From Sarcophilus harrisii (lineage: Eukaryota > Chordata > Mammalia > Dasyuromorphia > Dasyuridae): a stretch of DNA of 64,000 nt. Numbering within the stretch: the first letter of the stretch is position 1; every line of letters starts with the position of its first letter. Position numbers and translations under genes: made by a program. The stretch covers positions 217,428,301 to 217,492,300 of the forward strand of contig NC_045428.1 in NCBI RefSeq assembly GCF_902635505.1, given 5' to 3'. Below the pieces are notes generated by a model, which was not told where the DNA came from, searched no databases, and worked only from the letters and a program-made list of their open reading frames with translations. Below, piece after piece: positions 26,434 through 32,250 of the stretch.

Positions 26434-29400
26434 AATACTGTTTGTAAAAAGACTTGGAGGTGAGAGATGGTATACCATACATCGTATAGGTCAATTTGTC
26501 TGAAACAAAATTTTTGAGGGGGGATAATGTCTTCCTAGGTTGAGAACCTAGATTAGAGCTAAATGGTGAAAGCCATTAAATGCTACCTGTCTAGTATATT
26601 GTAGAAGGAATTATTATTATTAGTAGTAGTAGTATTGGACTAGATTGGACAAGATGACCATAAGGGAAGCTAGGTGGCACAGTGAGTAGAGCAATGTACT
26701 TAGAATCAGGAAGGCTCATCTTCATGAGTTCAAATTCAGTCTCAGACACTTATAAATTGTGTGACCTTGGGCTAGACATTTAATCCCACTGACCTCAGTT
26801 TCCTCATTTGCAAAATTAGCTGCAGAGGCAAATGGCAAACAATTTTAATATCTTTGTTGAGAAAATCCCAAATAGGGTTATAAAGAATTGGACATTACTG
26901 AAATGCCTGAACAACAGAAAAAAAAAAGTGGCCAAAAATGTTCCTTTCAATTCTGAGGTTGTATAATAAAATAATTTTATAAAGTCACTTATAAAACATT
27001 CTAGGGATTTACAAAGAGCTCTCTTCTAAGGCATAGGTACTCTAGATATCATCATGACCATTTTAACCAATTTACTCGTGCTCATTCTGGAGTTTAATTT
27101 ACCTAAAGAGATTTTTTCTTTTAATTTCAGAGTTAAGAAATTAATCATGCCTGTTGTACCTGATCCCAAATATTCTTTTCCTGGTCTATTTGATTTTCAC
27201 AGGGGAAACTTTGAGGTAATTATTAGTATTTTTTGGTGCATTTTGTTTGTTTTTTAAAACTATTGCTACTAAATCAGTTTTACTTGTAGTCAAATATAAG
27301 ATCATGTAGAATCATCTCTTTAAAAATGAAATATTATCCTCTTTCCAGAGACTCATAAGCAATGCATGATTCAAAAGCAGGAACTTTGTCTCTATTTCTT
27401 AAATATTTTGTTCTTAGGCTCTTCAATAGGTCTAAAAGCATCTCTCATTTTCCACCTTTTATGGGTATGACCAAGGAAAAGGGTATGCACTTAACTCATG
27501 TCATGGTAATGCAAAGAAAATATTTTCCTTATAACCTAATAGGCCCAATGGCAAGAATATTCTTTTGGTATTTAATCTAATTATGTTTTTTTTCTGTAAT
27601 TTAAACAAATTTCCTCTCCTCTTTTGAGGTGAAGAATACCTTATGCAGTTTTCTTTTAAAGTAAACATGCATATCAAAATGCATTTATTTAACTATCCAA
27701 ATCCAAACTCCTGAATACAAATTTGGGGGCAATAGGAGGAAATTGGACAGGGAAGTAGAGAAGAGCAGGGCCAAGGGCAGATCTCTTTTGAAATCTCAAA
27801 ATATCTACAAAAAAAGTAGGAGGCAGAAGATATTGGAGAGCAAAGCATGGGGCAATCAGGAACACTCACCCCAAGTGAGTAACTTTTCTCTGTTTAATGT
27901 TTACAATAAAATCTAAAAAAAAATGATCCTCCCTTTAAATATTTTAATAAAAACAATACTTCAGTTGAAGACAGGAAACTGTCTTCACAATTTTGCTGTT
28001 TATCAATAGCTAACACTTACTTATATAACACTTTAAAGGTTAGATACAAATATCTCTTTATCCTCACAACAACCCTGGGAGGTAGGTGTTGTTATTATCT
28101 CCATTTTACAGAAAAAGAAACTGAGTTAGATAATGCTTAAGTAGTTTACCCAGAGTCACAGAATGTCTGAGACTAGATTTGATCTCAAGCAATCAACGGT
28201 TGCAATGGATAGAGTGTGAGACCTAGAATCAGGAAGACTTGAGTTCTAATATAGAACTCAAATAGATACTGATGCAGACAGTAGTTCAGACTCATAAAAC
28301 TAGTGTGATCCTGGGCAAATCATATAATCTTTTCCTAATATTAGCTACTTCAGGGTTGTTGAATCAATTGAGATAATCATTTTAAAGTGCTTAGAACAGT
28401 TCCCGGTATATAGTAATATATAAATATTAGTTATAATGATGAGGTTCATTGCTCTATCTATTGTGCTACCTACCTGCCTTATTGGTTGCATGATTAGACA
28501 AACCACATTTAGACTTGTAGGGTCTCAGTTTCCTCCATTGTTAAATGAGATAGACTTGATGATCTTCAAGATCCTTTCCACCTCTACACCTATGATCCAA
28601 TGTGTTTTGTTTTGCAATTCCAATGGAAAGTAATAGAAGAATAAGACAGCCCGAGGAGTTTAGAAATCATTTTCCCACTTACTTTCTAGATAAGAGAACT
28701 CAATCCCAGAGAAATTATATGATTGACCCAAGACCATACAGGTGGTAAGTGACAGAGTCAGGATTTGATCTGCTGTCCTCTGTCTTCAATATGGCTCCAT
28801 TTTGTCTCCCCAAATTTATATCTGATAGAAAATCACAGAAATGACTGACTACAGATTTAATGAATCTTATAACCATATTTTAGAGAGGAAAAAAAAATTT
28901 CCAGTTCAATTTTAACTTGAATTTTCTCTTGTTCTTGCTTAACATTAGAGCATTTAGCTGACAGATGAAATATTTGATATTGCATTTTTATTTATTTATT
29001 TTCATTTTTAATAGTATTTTATTTTTCCAGATATACACAAAGATGTTTTTAACATTCATCTTTGCAAAACTTTGTGTTCCAAATTTTTCTCCCTCTTTTT
29101 TCTTTTCTCCTTCCCCAAGACAATAAACATATCATATAGGTTAAACATATAGAGATATTGCATTTTTAGGTATCTGGATCAAAAAAAATGTATATTCAGG
29201 ACCAGGTAAGGGTTTTAGTAGCAAAGGAATTCTAATTTATATATTTCACTTTCATAGGAGTGGATCCAGGATACTGAAAACGTGACTAGCCCAACTAAAG
29301 TAGAACATTTGGAGCAGGAGTGCGTTGTGGAGGAGGGGCTTATTGAAGAATTTGCTAATAAAGAGACCAAAGACAAAGAGGGGAAAGCCTTTCAGGAAGA

Positions 29401-29527
29401 TCCACAATTGAATGAAGATAATCTGAGCTCTACTCAAATCTCTTGTGTCCTACCTCAAGGCAGTGACACTATTTGTTTGGGTGATCTTAAATTTGTTATG
29501 AATGATAATATGTATGTTATATTATGA
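538..29527 (+). CDS. CRLF2: CRLF2, TSLP receptor chain (8 coding exons, 369 aa)
   Basis: Class I cytokine receptor. With IL7R-alpha it binds TSLP at the cell surface and signals through JAK1/JAK2 and STAT5 (family knowledge). Exons: 538-613, 11151-11256, 13167-13330, 14231-14364, 18971-19133, 22955-23066, 27131-27215, 29258-29527. The sum is 1110 nt, giving 369 residues plus stop, close to the 371 I recall for human. Every intron is GT-AG; phases in order are 1, 2, 1, 0, 1, 2, 0. Layout: signal peptide about 1-22, FNIII domain 1 about 28-115, domain 2 about 116-210 with Cys137/167/179 and PSNWS at 199-203 in the WSxWS position, membrane span about 228-247, Box1 PVVPDP at 259-264, terminal tyrosine Y366. 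Exon-by-exon likeness to remembered human CRLF2 is strong (LKPSSP, LLYEIQ, FPGLF, GNFEEWI, FVMND). It looks intact. Exon 1 is the least certain exon because signal peptides diverge. Confidence 0.95.
1896..2147 (-). repeat. Marsupial CORE-SINE (Mar1-like), full length
   Basis: Reads as the reverse of the family: 'ttgttgtttagtcctttcag' at the 3' end, a CORE middle, and 'cttaactgtccc' at the tRNA-like 5' end. T runs interrupt the middle. Confidence 0.75.
2225..2990. repeat. Cluster of three MIR/THER1-like SINEs
   Basis: A plus copy at about 2225-2420 ends in the 'cccttctaattccaaaatct' type tail. A minus copy lies at about 2520-2645 (gggaaacagatttagagc). A further plus copy is at about 2825-2985 (cctcatgtgtaaaatggag). 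All are old and diverged. Confidence 0.6.
3660..4045 (-). repeat. L1 3'-region fragment with internal TA array
   Basis: Words 'tctagtagtggtacagatat', 'caaagggtatgtgcag' and 'cacaactccattag' match the antisense of the mammalian L1 3' region. A TA microsatellite at about 3756-3784 has expanded within it. Confidence 0.65.
4128..4391 (-). repeat. Marsupial CORE-SINE (Mar1-like)
   Basis: Antisense copy: 'gttcaattgtttgagtcatg', 'gtctgactctttgtgaccc', 'gaagataagtcttcctgac' and terminal 'cacctagctgctc'. Confidence 0.8.
4522..4690 (-). repeat. MIR/THER1-like SINE
   Basis: 'ggaatcatagattttagag' followed by 'agtaaatggcagagttagaa' and 'aggtcttctgaatgtctctt', the antisense MIR order. Confidence 0.6.
5031..5265 (+). 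repeat. MIR-type CORE-SINE
   Basis: A long copy with tRNA-like head (aatagagcactgaacttgg), 'agctgtgtgatcctgggtaa', 'cagtttcttcatctgtaa' and the tail 'catactagctattattat'. Confidence 0.75.
5510..5692 (+). repeat. MIR/THER1-like SINE
   Basis: 'caagtgactttggacaagcc' and 'tataaaatgagggtttgga' followed by a THER1-like tail ending 'ctacaattctatgac'. Confidence 0.6.
7265..7512 (-). repeat. Marsupial CORE-SINE (Mar1-like)
   Basis: Antisense copy with 'agataagaaactgagac', 'gggtcatacagctagtaag' and 'gatttgaactcaggaagatg'. Confidence 0.75.
7745..7985 (-). repeat. L2 LINE fragment
   Basis: 'caatttattgagaatctg' and 'ccactgtgctaactttggg' are the reverse of the common L2 3' end (gcacagtgcctgg...aataaatg). 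Sequence after 7900 keeps only a weak L2 likeness. Confidence 0.5.
8559..8693 (+). repeat. Short tRNA-type marsupial SINE (WSINE-like), well preserved
   Basis: 'ggcagctaggtggcgcagtg' then 'gaaatcaggaggacctgact' and 'agctgtgtgaccctgg', ending at 'cccaattgcccc' without the CORE and long tail of the Mar1-like copies. It keeps its CpG in 'ggcgca', suggesting a fairly young insertion. Confidence 0.8.
8781..9275 (-). repeat. L2 tail, SINE and MIR fragments in a row
   Basis: An L2 antisense piece at 8781-8823, a SINE antisense piece at 8824-8917 (acccagggtcacacagcc to cacctagctgccc), then MIR-like antisense copies at about 8925-9055 and 9165-9275. Confidence 0.55.
9881..10195 (+). repeat. RTE-tailed marsupial repeat
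   Basis: Words 'gggccatcaccattcatctt', 'gaatgaggttgataactttg', 'cctcact'-like 'tctcacttaaattcaac' and 'atgtcattggtcttctttga' match a repeat whose young copies end 'tttgagaatgaaggacaaac'. The same family appears reversed at 62.5 kb and as a tail at 45.3 kb. The link to RTE is from memory. Confidence 0.55.
10440..10500 (+). repeat. SINE 5' fragment
   Basis: 'tagctaggtgatacaatgga' and 'cttggagtcacaacatttga' correspond to the head of the marsupial SINE; the rest is missing. Confidence 0.5.
10528..10970. repeat. Long TCTCTG-type array, CT-rich tract and TA array
   Basis: About 290 bp of imperfect tctctg/tctctc repeats (10528-10815), a T/C-only tract with few other bases to 10910, then a TA array at 10921-10968. 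It creates long spurious open frames of Ser/Leu/Val residues. It lies about 180 bp before the L2 tail and 600 bp before exon 2 of CRLF2. Confidence 0.85.
10972..11095 (+). repeat. L2 3' end
   Basis: 'cttgagagtacagactattt', 'tgtatccagcactgaacat' and 'ggcatttaataaataattat' are the standard L2 3' end, about 60 bp upstream of the CRLF2 exon 2 acceptor. Confidence 0.7.
11151..11256 (+). CDS. CRLF2: CRLF2 exon 2 (N-terminal part of FNIII domain 1)
   Basis: Covers residues 26-61. The core VSIQIVNFNFERIHVKWNVS aligns with human VQIQIIYFNLETVQVTWNAS. N-glycosylation sequons are at N28 (NVS), N46 (NVS) and N55 (NLT). The donor is GTAAGT at 11257, phase 2. Confidence 0.96.
11691..11940 (+). repeat. Marsupial CORE-SINE (Mar1-like), full length
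   Basis: Head 'tcaatggaaagagtactggg', middle 'aagcaaatggcaaaccattc', 'cagtatctttgccaagaaaa' and the 3' end 'acatgactgaacaacaacaa', in CRLF2 intron 2. Confidence 0.85.
12212..12397. mobile_element. Non-autonomous DNA transposon, hAT-like
   Basis: Inverted ends are visible: 'gatgtcaaattc' on the left and 'gagtttgacacc' on the right, around 'aatgtaattgggaaatgttt'. A sister copy is at 18109-18267. The hAT assignment is from the caggggTGTCAAACTC-like terminus I remember; no 8-bp target duplication can be read with confidence. Confidence 0.5.
12440..12560. repeat. TTCC/CCT low-complexity tract
   Basis: Pyrimidine-only run of ttcc and cctcct units in CRLF2 intron 2. Confidence 0.85.
13167..13330 (+). 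CDS. CRLF2: CRLF2 exon 3 (rest of FNIII domain 1)
   Basis: Residues 61-116. The segment QCPHYTLDQGYTAGCLF matches human QCTNYLLQEGHTSGCLL, keeping both cysteines (C71, C84) and their spacing. The rest is unusually basic (KRKKDK, ERRNVR) where human has a more neutral stretch. Acceptor ttgtag at 13161-13166; donor GTAAGT at 13331, phase 1. Confidence 0.96.
13535..13650. repeat. GACAGA tract with CA microsatellite
   Basis: Imperfect gacaga repeats followed by a CA array at about 13604-13634 and more agag sequence, 200 bp downstream of CRLF2 exon 3. Confidence 0.85.
13895..14020 (-). repeat. SINE fragment, antisense
   Basis: 'aactcaggtcttcctgactt' and 'accatactatgctgcctgtc' are the antisense SINE/MIR head, in intron 3. 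Confidence 0.55.
14231..14364 (+). CDS. CRLF2: CRLF2 exon 4 (start of FNIII domain 2)
   Basis: Residues 116-160. LKPSSPTNMSFTWREDSVTI is followed by TCFD (C137) and LLYEIQHKSIFDQNWQ, close to human LKPSSPKHVRFSWHQDAVTV ... LLYEVQYRSPFDTEWQ. The acceptor is tttcag at 14225-14230 and the donor GTATGT at 14365. The exon ends on a codon boundary (phase 0). Confidence 0.97.
14590..14840 (+). repeat. MIR-type SINE
   Basis: 'tgaatctgtaatcaacaaga', 'ttgtgatcccaggcaagtta' and the tail 'catcagctattactatc', in CRLF2 intron 4. Confidence 0.6.
14946..15378 (-). repeat. CR1/L3 LINE 3' portion, antisense
   Basis: Starts 'cagaatttgagagttgaaag' and runs through 'agtccagtccaactaataga', 'agatagttatcatgttcctc' and 'caccatcctggttgttctcc', in the same order as the antisense of CR1/L3 ORF2 and 3' UTR. 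Confidence 0.75.
15410..15745. repeat. L2-like antisense fragment and TA/CATA array
   Basis: 15410-15600 has the GA-rich look of antisense L2 ORF2 (aaggatggagaggatttgga). A TA/TG dinucleotide array follows at about 15686-15755. Confidence 0.45.
16270..16600 (-). repeat. L2 fragment, antisense
   Basis: 'aatttatttagcattactat', 'ctcaaggagctcacatttag' and 'gaagcctcttcaagaagaa' follow the antisense L2 order from the 3' end inward. Confidence 0.6.
17030..17265 (+). repeat. Marsupial CORE-SINE (Mar1-like)
   Basis: 'aatggtgtaatggattgag', 'cctcatctgtaaaatgagct', 'ccaatatctttgtcaagaaa' and 'ggacatgactgaaac', in CRLF2 intron 4. Confidence 0.8.
17465..17700 (+). repeat. Marsupial CORE-SINE (Mar1-like)
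   Basis: 'agcacaatggatggagtagc', 'cagctgtgtgatcctgg' and 'cctcatctctaaaatgaact'; the last part of the 3' end is missing. Confidence 0.75.
17968..18113. repeat. 73-bp tandem duplication
   Basis: The unit starting 'ggctgcttcttactaaataa' at 17968 recurs at 18041 with few differences and ends in 'ttttattgaagtaaa' both times. A hAT-like element abuts the second copy. Confidence 0.9.
18109..18267. mobile_element. Non-autonomous DNA transposon, hAT-like (second copy)
   Basis: Shares 'gattaaaatgtaatta' and the order of the copy at 12212-12397, with decayed ends ('agggatcaaac' and 'gattttgatatcat'). Confidence 0.5.
18268..18512 (+). repeat. Marsupial CORE-SINE (Mar1-like), full length
   Basis: 'gggaagttaagtggtgtagt', 'gaaggaaatggcaaaccact', 'caaatggagtcatgaagagt' and 'gactgaaaatactaacaa', about 460 bp before CRLF2 exon 5. 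Confidence 0.85.
18971..19133 (+). CDS. CRLF2: CRLF2 exon 5 (end of FNIII domain 2, WSxWS-like motif)
   Basis: Residues 161-214. ELCNVTISGLDSEKCYFFRA matches human NTCNVTIEGLDAEKCYSFWV. PSNWS at 199-203 stands where human has PSDWS, so the degenerate WSxWS box typical of this receptor is kept. Sequons are N168 and N201. The donor GTAATG at 19134 is weaker than the consensus. Confidence 0.97.
19134..20990 (+). other. CRLF2 intron 5, left part
   Basis: Mostly sequence I do not recognise. An L2 3' end is present at about 20400-20485 (catcctcagcacttagcaaa then aacatttaataaatgcatgt). No coding signal is seen. Confidence 0.5.
21017..21335 (-). repeat. Two MIR/THER1-like SINEs in tandem
   Basis: 'cacagatttagaacttgaag' near 21020 and 'gaatcatagatttatacatt' near 21130 mark two antisense copies; the second continues to 'ctttctactataccacattg'. 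Confidence 0.65.
22065..22510 (+). repeat. Two MIR-type SINEs
   Basis: First copy about 22065-22265 (gaattggtatatgaccttga). Second about 22290-22505 with 'atgaccctagattgatcatt', 'ttgtgaggaccaaaggagat' and an 'agctataataatag' tail. Confidence 0.6.
22955..23066 (+). CDS. CRLF2: CRLF2 exon 6 (stalk and transmembrane segment)
   Basis: Residues 215-252. After DSCTEAVKKLSPK there is a hydrophobic run YIYIITSLVILLMIFLLLFL at about 228-247, followed by the stop-transfer sequence RKSSR. The cysteine at 217 lies where human has DACAE. The acceptor is cttacag ending at 22954; the donor is GTAAGC at 23067, phase 2. Confidence 0.96.
23480..23600 (-). repeat. L1 3'-end fragment
   Basis: 'ccttccctaagatggtaagc' and 'ataagttatacatgtgcaac' match the L1 3' terminus seen at 36.7, 48.6 and 60.1 kb. 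Confidence 0.6.
23600..24950 (+). other. CRLF2 intron 6, unassigned
   Basis: AT-rich sequence. Apart from a MIR-like scrap near 23790-23820 (cattttatagatgaagaaac) I see no recognised repeat, exon or RNA gene. Confidence 0.4.
24960..26095 (+). repeat. CR1/L3 LINE, sense, interrupted by an L2-type tail
   Basis: Follows L3 ORF2 end and 3' UTR in order: 'gaatgccttggataaaagca', 'gatcttgttaggctagaata', 'gtcagagcacatgtggagca', 'acttgaagaatttagggaaa', then after a break 'tcacttggaagaggaatata' and 'ggaataggctaccacaggag'. An L2 3' end (about 25690-25800) sits inside it. Confidence 0.7.
25690..25800 (+). repeat. L2 3' end nested in CR1/L3
   Basis: 'cccttgaaaacagggattgt', 'tatcctcagcacttagcaca' and 'gcctaacaaatgcttattga'; flanked on both sides by CR1/L3 sequence. 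Confidence 0.7.
26130..26600 (-). repeat. L2 antisense fragment with TA/CATA and TG arrays
   Basis: 'gacagaatcaaaatatttcc', 'ccacaaggggcttgtattct' and 'atcctgtagaaggtggcatc' are antisense L2. A TA/CATA array lies at about 26248-26290 and a TG array at 26395-26432. Confidence 0.6.
26661..26928 (+). repeat. Marsupial CORE-SINE (Mar1-like), full length with A tail
   Basis: 'gaagctaggtggcacagtga' to 'ggacattactgaaatgcctg' and 'aacaacagaaaaaaaaaag', in CRLF2 intron 6 about 200 bp before exon 7. Confidence 0.85.
27131..27215 (+). CDS. CRLF2: CRLF2 exon 7 (Box1, JAK-binding segment)
   Basis: Residues 252-280. VKKLIMPVVPDPKYSFPGLF aligns with human VKKFLIPSVPDPKSIFPGLF. The proline-rich Box1 (PVVPDP) is intact. 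Tyr266 right after Box1 has no counterpart in the human sequence as I recall it. The donor GTAATT at 27216 is weak; the exon ends in phase 0. Confidence 0.97.
27216..27995 (+). other. CRLF2 intron 7, left part
   Basis: No repeat or RNA gene recognised. A purine-rich stretch at 27725-27850 has no match I recall. Confidence 0.4.
28006..28800. repeat. Four MIR-type SINEs in a row
   Basis: Minus copy 28006-28186 (tcctcacaacaaccctggga), plus copy about 28190-28440 (tgcaatggatagagtgtgag to aatattagttataatgatg), plus THER1-like about 28490-28600, and minus copy about 28650-28800 (agaccatacaggtggtaagt). Confidence 0.65.
28976..29168 (-). mobile_element. 5'-truncated L1 insertion with 15-bp target duplication
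   Basis: L1 3' end in antisense (28991-29153; 'ttccccaagacaataaacat') flanked by perfect copies of 'gatattgcattttta' at 28976-28990 and 29154-29168. It ends 89 bp before the CRLF2 exon 8 coding sequence, so it is an intron 7 insertion close to the acceptor. Confidence 0.85.
29258..29527 (+). CDS. CRLF2: CRLF2 exon 8 (cytoplasmic tail and stop)
   Basis: Residues 281-369 and TGA at 29525-29527. It begins EWIQDTENV (human EWITDTQNV), has an acidic, weakly conserved middle, and ends LGDLKFVMNDNMYVIL against human IGGFTFVMNDRSYVAL. Y366 matches the single cytoplasmic tyrosine of human CRLF2. A minus-strand open frame over the same bases is only a shadow. Confidence 0.96.
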   Translation, partial: EWIQDTENVTSPTKVEHLEQECVVEEGLIEEFANKETKDKEGKAFQEDPQLNEDNLSSTQISCVLPQGSDTICLGDLKFVMNDNMYVIL

Positions 29528-29599
29528 AGCTGCATGGTGCACAAATAGGAGATGGGGTCTGGGCTAAGATCAACCTAGTAACTTTCTGGAATTGATGGC

Positions 29600-29832
29600 A
29601 ATAATGATGATAATAGCTAAGATCTGTAGAGTTCTTTAAAGTTTGCAAAACACTCTGCAAATAAGTAATCTTGTACTCACAACAACCTTTGGAGAGAAGG
29701 CTATTATTATCCTTGTTTTACATTTGGGAAACTGATGCAGACAGTGATTAAATCACTTATTCAGGTTCACACAACTTAGTGTCTGAGGCTGGATTCTAAT
29801 CAGGGTCTTCCTGGTTCTAGGTTTGGTTCTCT
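29600..29832 (-). repeat. MIR-type SINE in the CRLF2 3' UTR
   Basis: 'tactcacaacaacctttgga', 'ttttacatttgggaaactga' and 'gggtcttcctggttctaggt' in antisense order. Confidence 0.65.
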
Positions 29833-30778
29833 ATGGCTATGGACACAGATGGAGAAAAAAGTTAATTCCAGGACCTCCCATACTGACAAGCATGTCATGA
29901 ATTTAACAGCTCTTCAGTGAGAAATCTTAGACTAAATTGTATTCATTTTTGTTTTAATTACAGCCTCTCTGCACATGTATATACAGCAACTCATCATCCT
30001 TAATGTCTACACTTTATAACTCATAAACGTAGGCACATTTCAATTTGAGTGCTTATTAAGCCACAGATTTATTTTATTTAGAATACTTAGAGTAATTAAT
30101 TTGAAATGTTTATCATATTTTTTCCTAACTCTTCATTTGTCTTGTATATGCTTTTCATTTAACTGGCAATGAGAGAAACACCAGTATAGACGGCCATAAA
30201 GAAACATATGTAAAAGGGTTTTCAAATATCTAGGATGAGATAGCATAGTATAGGAGAAAAAACATTGGGAAGAGAGTTAGGCAATAAAGTTCTAGTACTC
30301 TTTCTGAGACTAGTTTCAACTTTTTTTCTTAGTTACAAAATTCTGAGTCTGTACTAGAAAATCTTTAAAGTTCCTTTGAGCTCTAAGTTATAGAAACTCA
30401 ATGAAGTCACCTCCAGCCCCAAAATGATCTTTGCAAAGTAGCTTGCAACTTTAAATGGTGAAAAAATGCCTGAATTGATTTTGGCTGTAACACTGTGGAC
30501 TACACAGCAAAATATGAAAAAACATTGCAAGCCTTAAGACCTCTATTGGAATAGGATTTTTAAAACTTGACACAATTGACTGAATCATTGTATTGAAATG
30601 ATAGACTGTCTTAGCAAAAATTTAACATTTCCTTGTAAAGGAAAAACCCCAAACAAATCCCTTTTTGTAAGAACTCATTGCAATATTTGTAATATGCTTT
30701 GCTTTAAAAAACATTCAGCACAATCAGTCTCTTGTTGTGCCTCTCCTTGATTTTATTTTACTGTATTTTCATTTATTA

Positions 30779-30803
30779 AATAAAGGTGTGTGTGTGTGTG
30801 TGA
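30779..30803 (+). promoter_or_regulatory. Candidate poly(A) signal with TG-rich downstream element
   Basis: AATAAA at 30779-30784 overlaps ATTAAA just upstream and is followed directly by a TG microsatellite at 30785-30802. A hexamer with GU-rich sequence shortly downstream is the usual cleavage-site arrangement, although here the TG run is closer than normal. Confidence 0.5.
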
Positions 30804-30805
30804 GA

Positions 30806-32250
30806 AGTTACCATGAATGTTATCTTTGTTCTAAGTGCTTGATTTCCGTGTTGATAGTGAAGGGGATTTTTATACTGAAAGTTCTTCTAGGGTTTGAGGA
30901 CTATCAGGTTTTTTAGATGATTGAGATTGTAAATTCAGTAGGTGGAAACTAGGTTGAATTGTACATTCTCAAAGCAGTTAAATGAAGATACTGTAAAATT
31001 TTCATATTTCTGTCTGCAGTTTGCTGAAGGGGGCTGGAAACAGTGATAGGAGGATCACACCATACTATTTTCTGAGGCTATCAAAAAGTCTCAGAAAGTT
31101 TCTGGTAAGGTTTGAAAATAGCTAGAGATGATGGGATGAGCCAAGGTATAATAAAAAGTCTACAAACTAGCTCATGTGCCCCAACATGTGGCCACCTTCT
31201 GGAATGAGTGTTGGGATCACCTGCCTTAGTACACTGCTGTTCCTGAACCAAGTCAGGTGAGAAAATTTCAAGTTGGAAACCAGACAGAAGAGGACAAAGG
31301 TGGTAGGAAATGAGAAAAAAGGGTCAAATCTTGACATCAATTTTCACGAGGGTTTGTGTTGATGAAGTTTAAGAGGTAAGAGCTGAATGCTATAATCAAC
31401 ATGGACATTTTATTTCAATAAAATGATGAGCTTTAGAATGTGCTTCTTCAAGTCAGGAACTATCCCTGCTGTTATTGTCAACTGTGGGCATTCCATGATC
31501 ATTGTTACTCAATAATGATGTTTAGATACAAAAGTAGTTGTTTCTTGTTGAGGAAATTTTTTTAAAGCTGATAAGAAAATAGTCTACAGGTATCTTCTAG
31601 GTTGCTATTTGACTGTACATGTGACTAGCAACAAATTATCCTGGCTTTGAGGACTATAAGAACTAAAGAATGAGAAAATAGCAGAATCTGTATATTCTAC
31701 CTCTCAGCCCAATTTTTCCTTTTTTTTCTTTTTTATACTCTATCATATTATTATATCTATCAGTTATAAGTGTATCAGAAGAAAATGTGGTGATGCTGTA
31801 GTCTCCACTCCTTTCACTCTATCTCCTTGGTTTTTGAACATGTAAACATGTAAATCCAGTAAAAACTGTTACAATAATTTATTAATTCTAAAGCTTCTGT
31901 CATTTTAGGCCCAAGTGAATCTCTCTACTCAGTGGCTTTAGGGAGTTTATACTAAATGGGAAGTTAGGAGAAGAGTCACAACTCATGGTTTCCTCATAGG
32001 GAAATTATTAATATATAGATAGAGATTTGGATATGGATTTAATTTAAATTTATCTCTAGGTAACACTTAACCTCTTCTTGGTTGAAACAAAGTTCAGGTT
32101 ATTAAAAATGTTTGAGTAAAGAAATGAGCAAGCTATGTTATAGTTTCTGTTAATAGATACCAAGAAGTGAAACTGGAAAGAGTGGATTTTTTCTTGGAAC
32201 TTCCCTTAGTCCTTAAAGAGGTATACATTACTTGTTGGCTTAAATTTTAG
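30806..32250. other. Intergenic, no recognised feature
   Basis: Downstream of the putative CRLF2 poly(A) site. It is AT-rich with no convincing exon, RNA gene or repeat family. Sequence at 31000-31300 is less AT-rich and unassigned. Confidence 0.4.

Larger units (their letters stand above)
29528..30805 (+). other. CRLF2 3' UTR (probable extent)
   Basis: Runs from the stop codon to the best poly(A) signal. It contains a MIR-type SINE on the minus strand at about 29600-29832 and another degenerate SINE near 30225-30400. The 3' end is inferred from the signal at 30779 and the adjacent TG run; an earlier AATAAA at 30283 is possible. Confidence 0.5.

Noticed and set aside
29252-29437. Minus-strand open frame over CRLF2 exon 8
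   Set aside because: It is a shadow of the true + strand exon, which matches known CRLF2 protein.
30283-30288. AATAAA as the main CRLF2 poly(A) signal
   Set aside because: It lies in a degenerate SINE and lacks a GU-rich element just downstream; the signal at 30779 is better placed. It remains a possible alternative.
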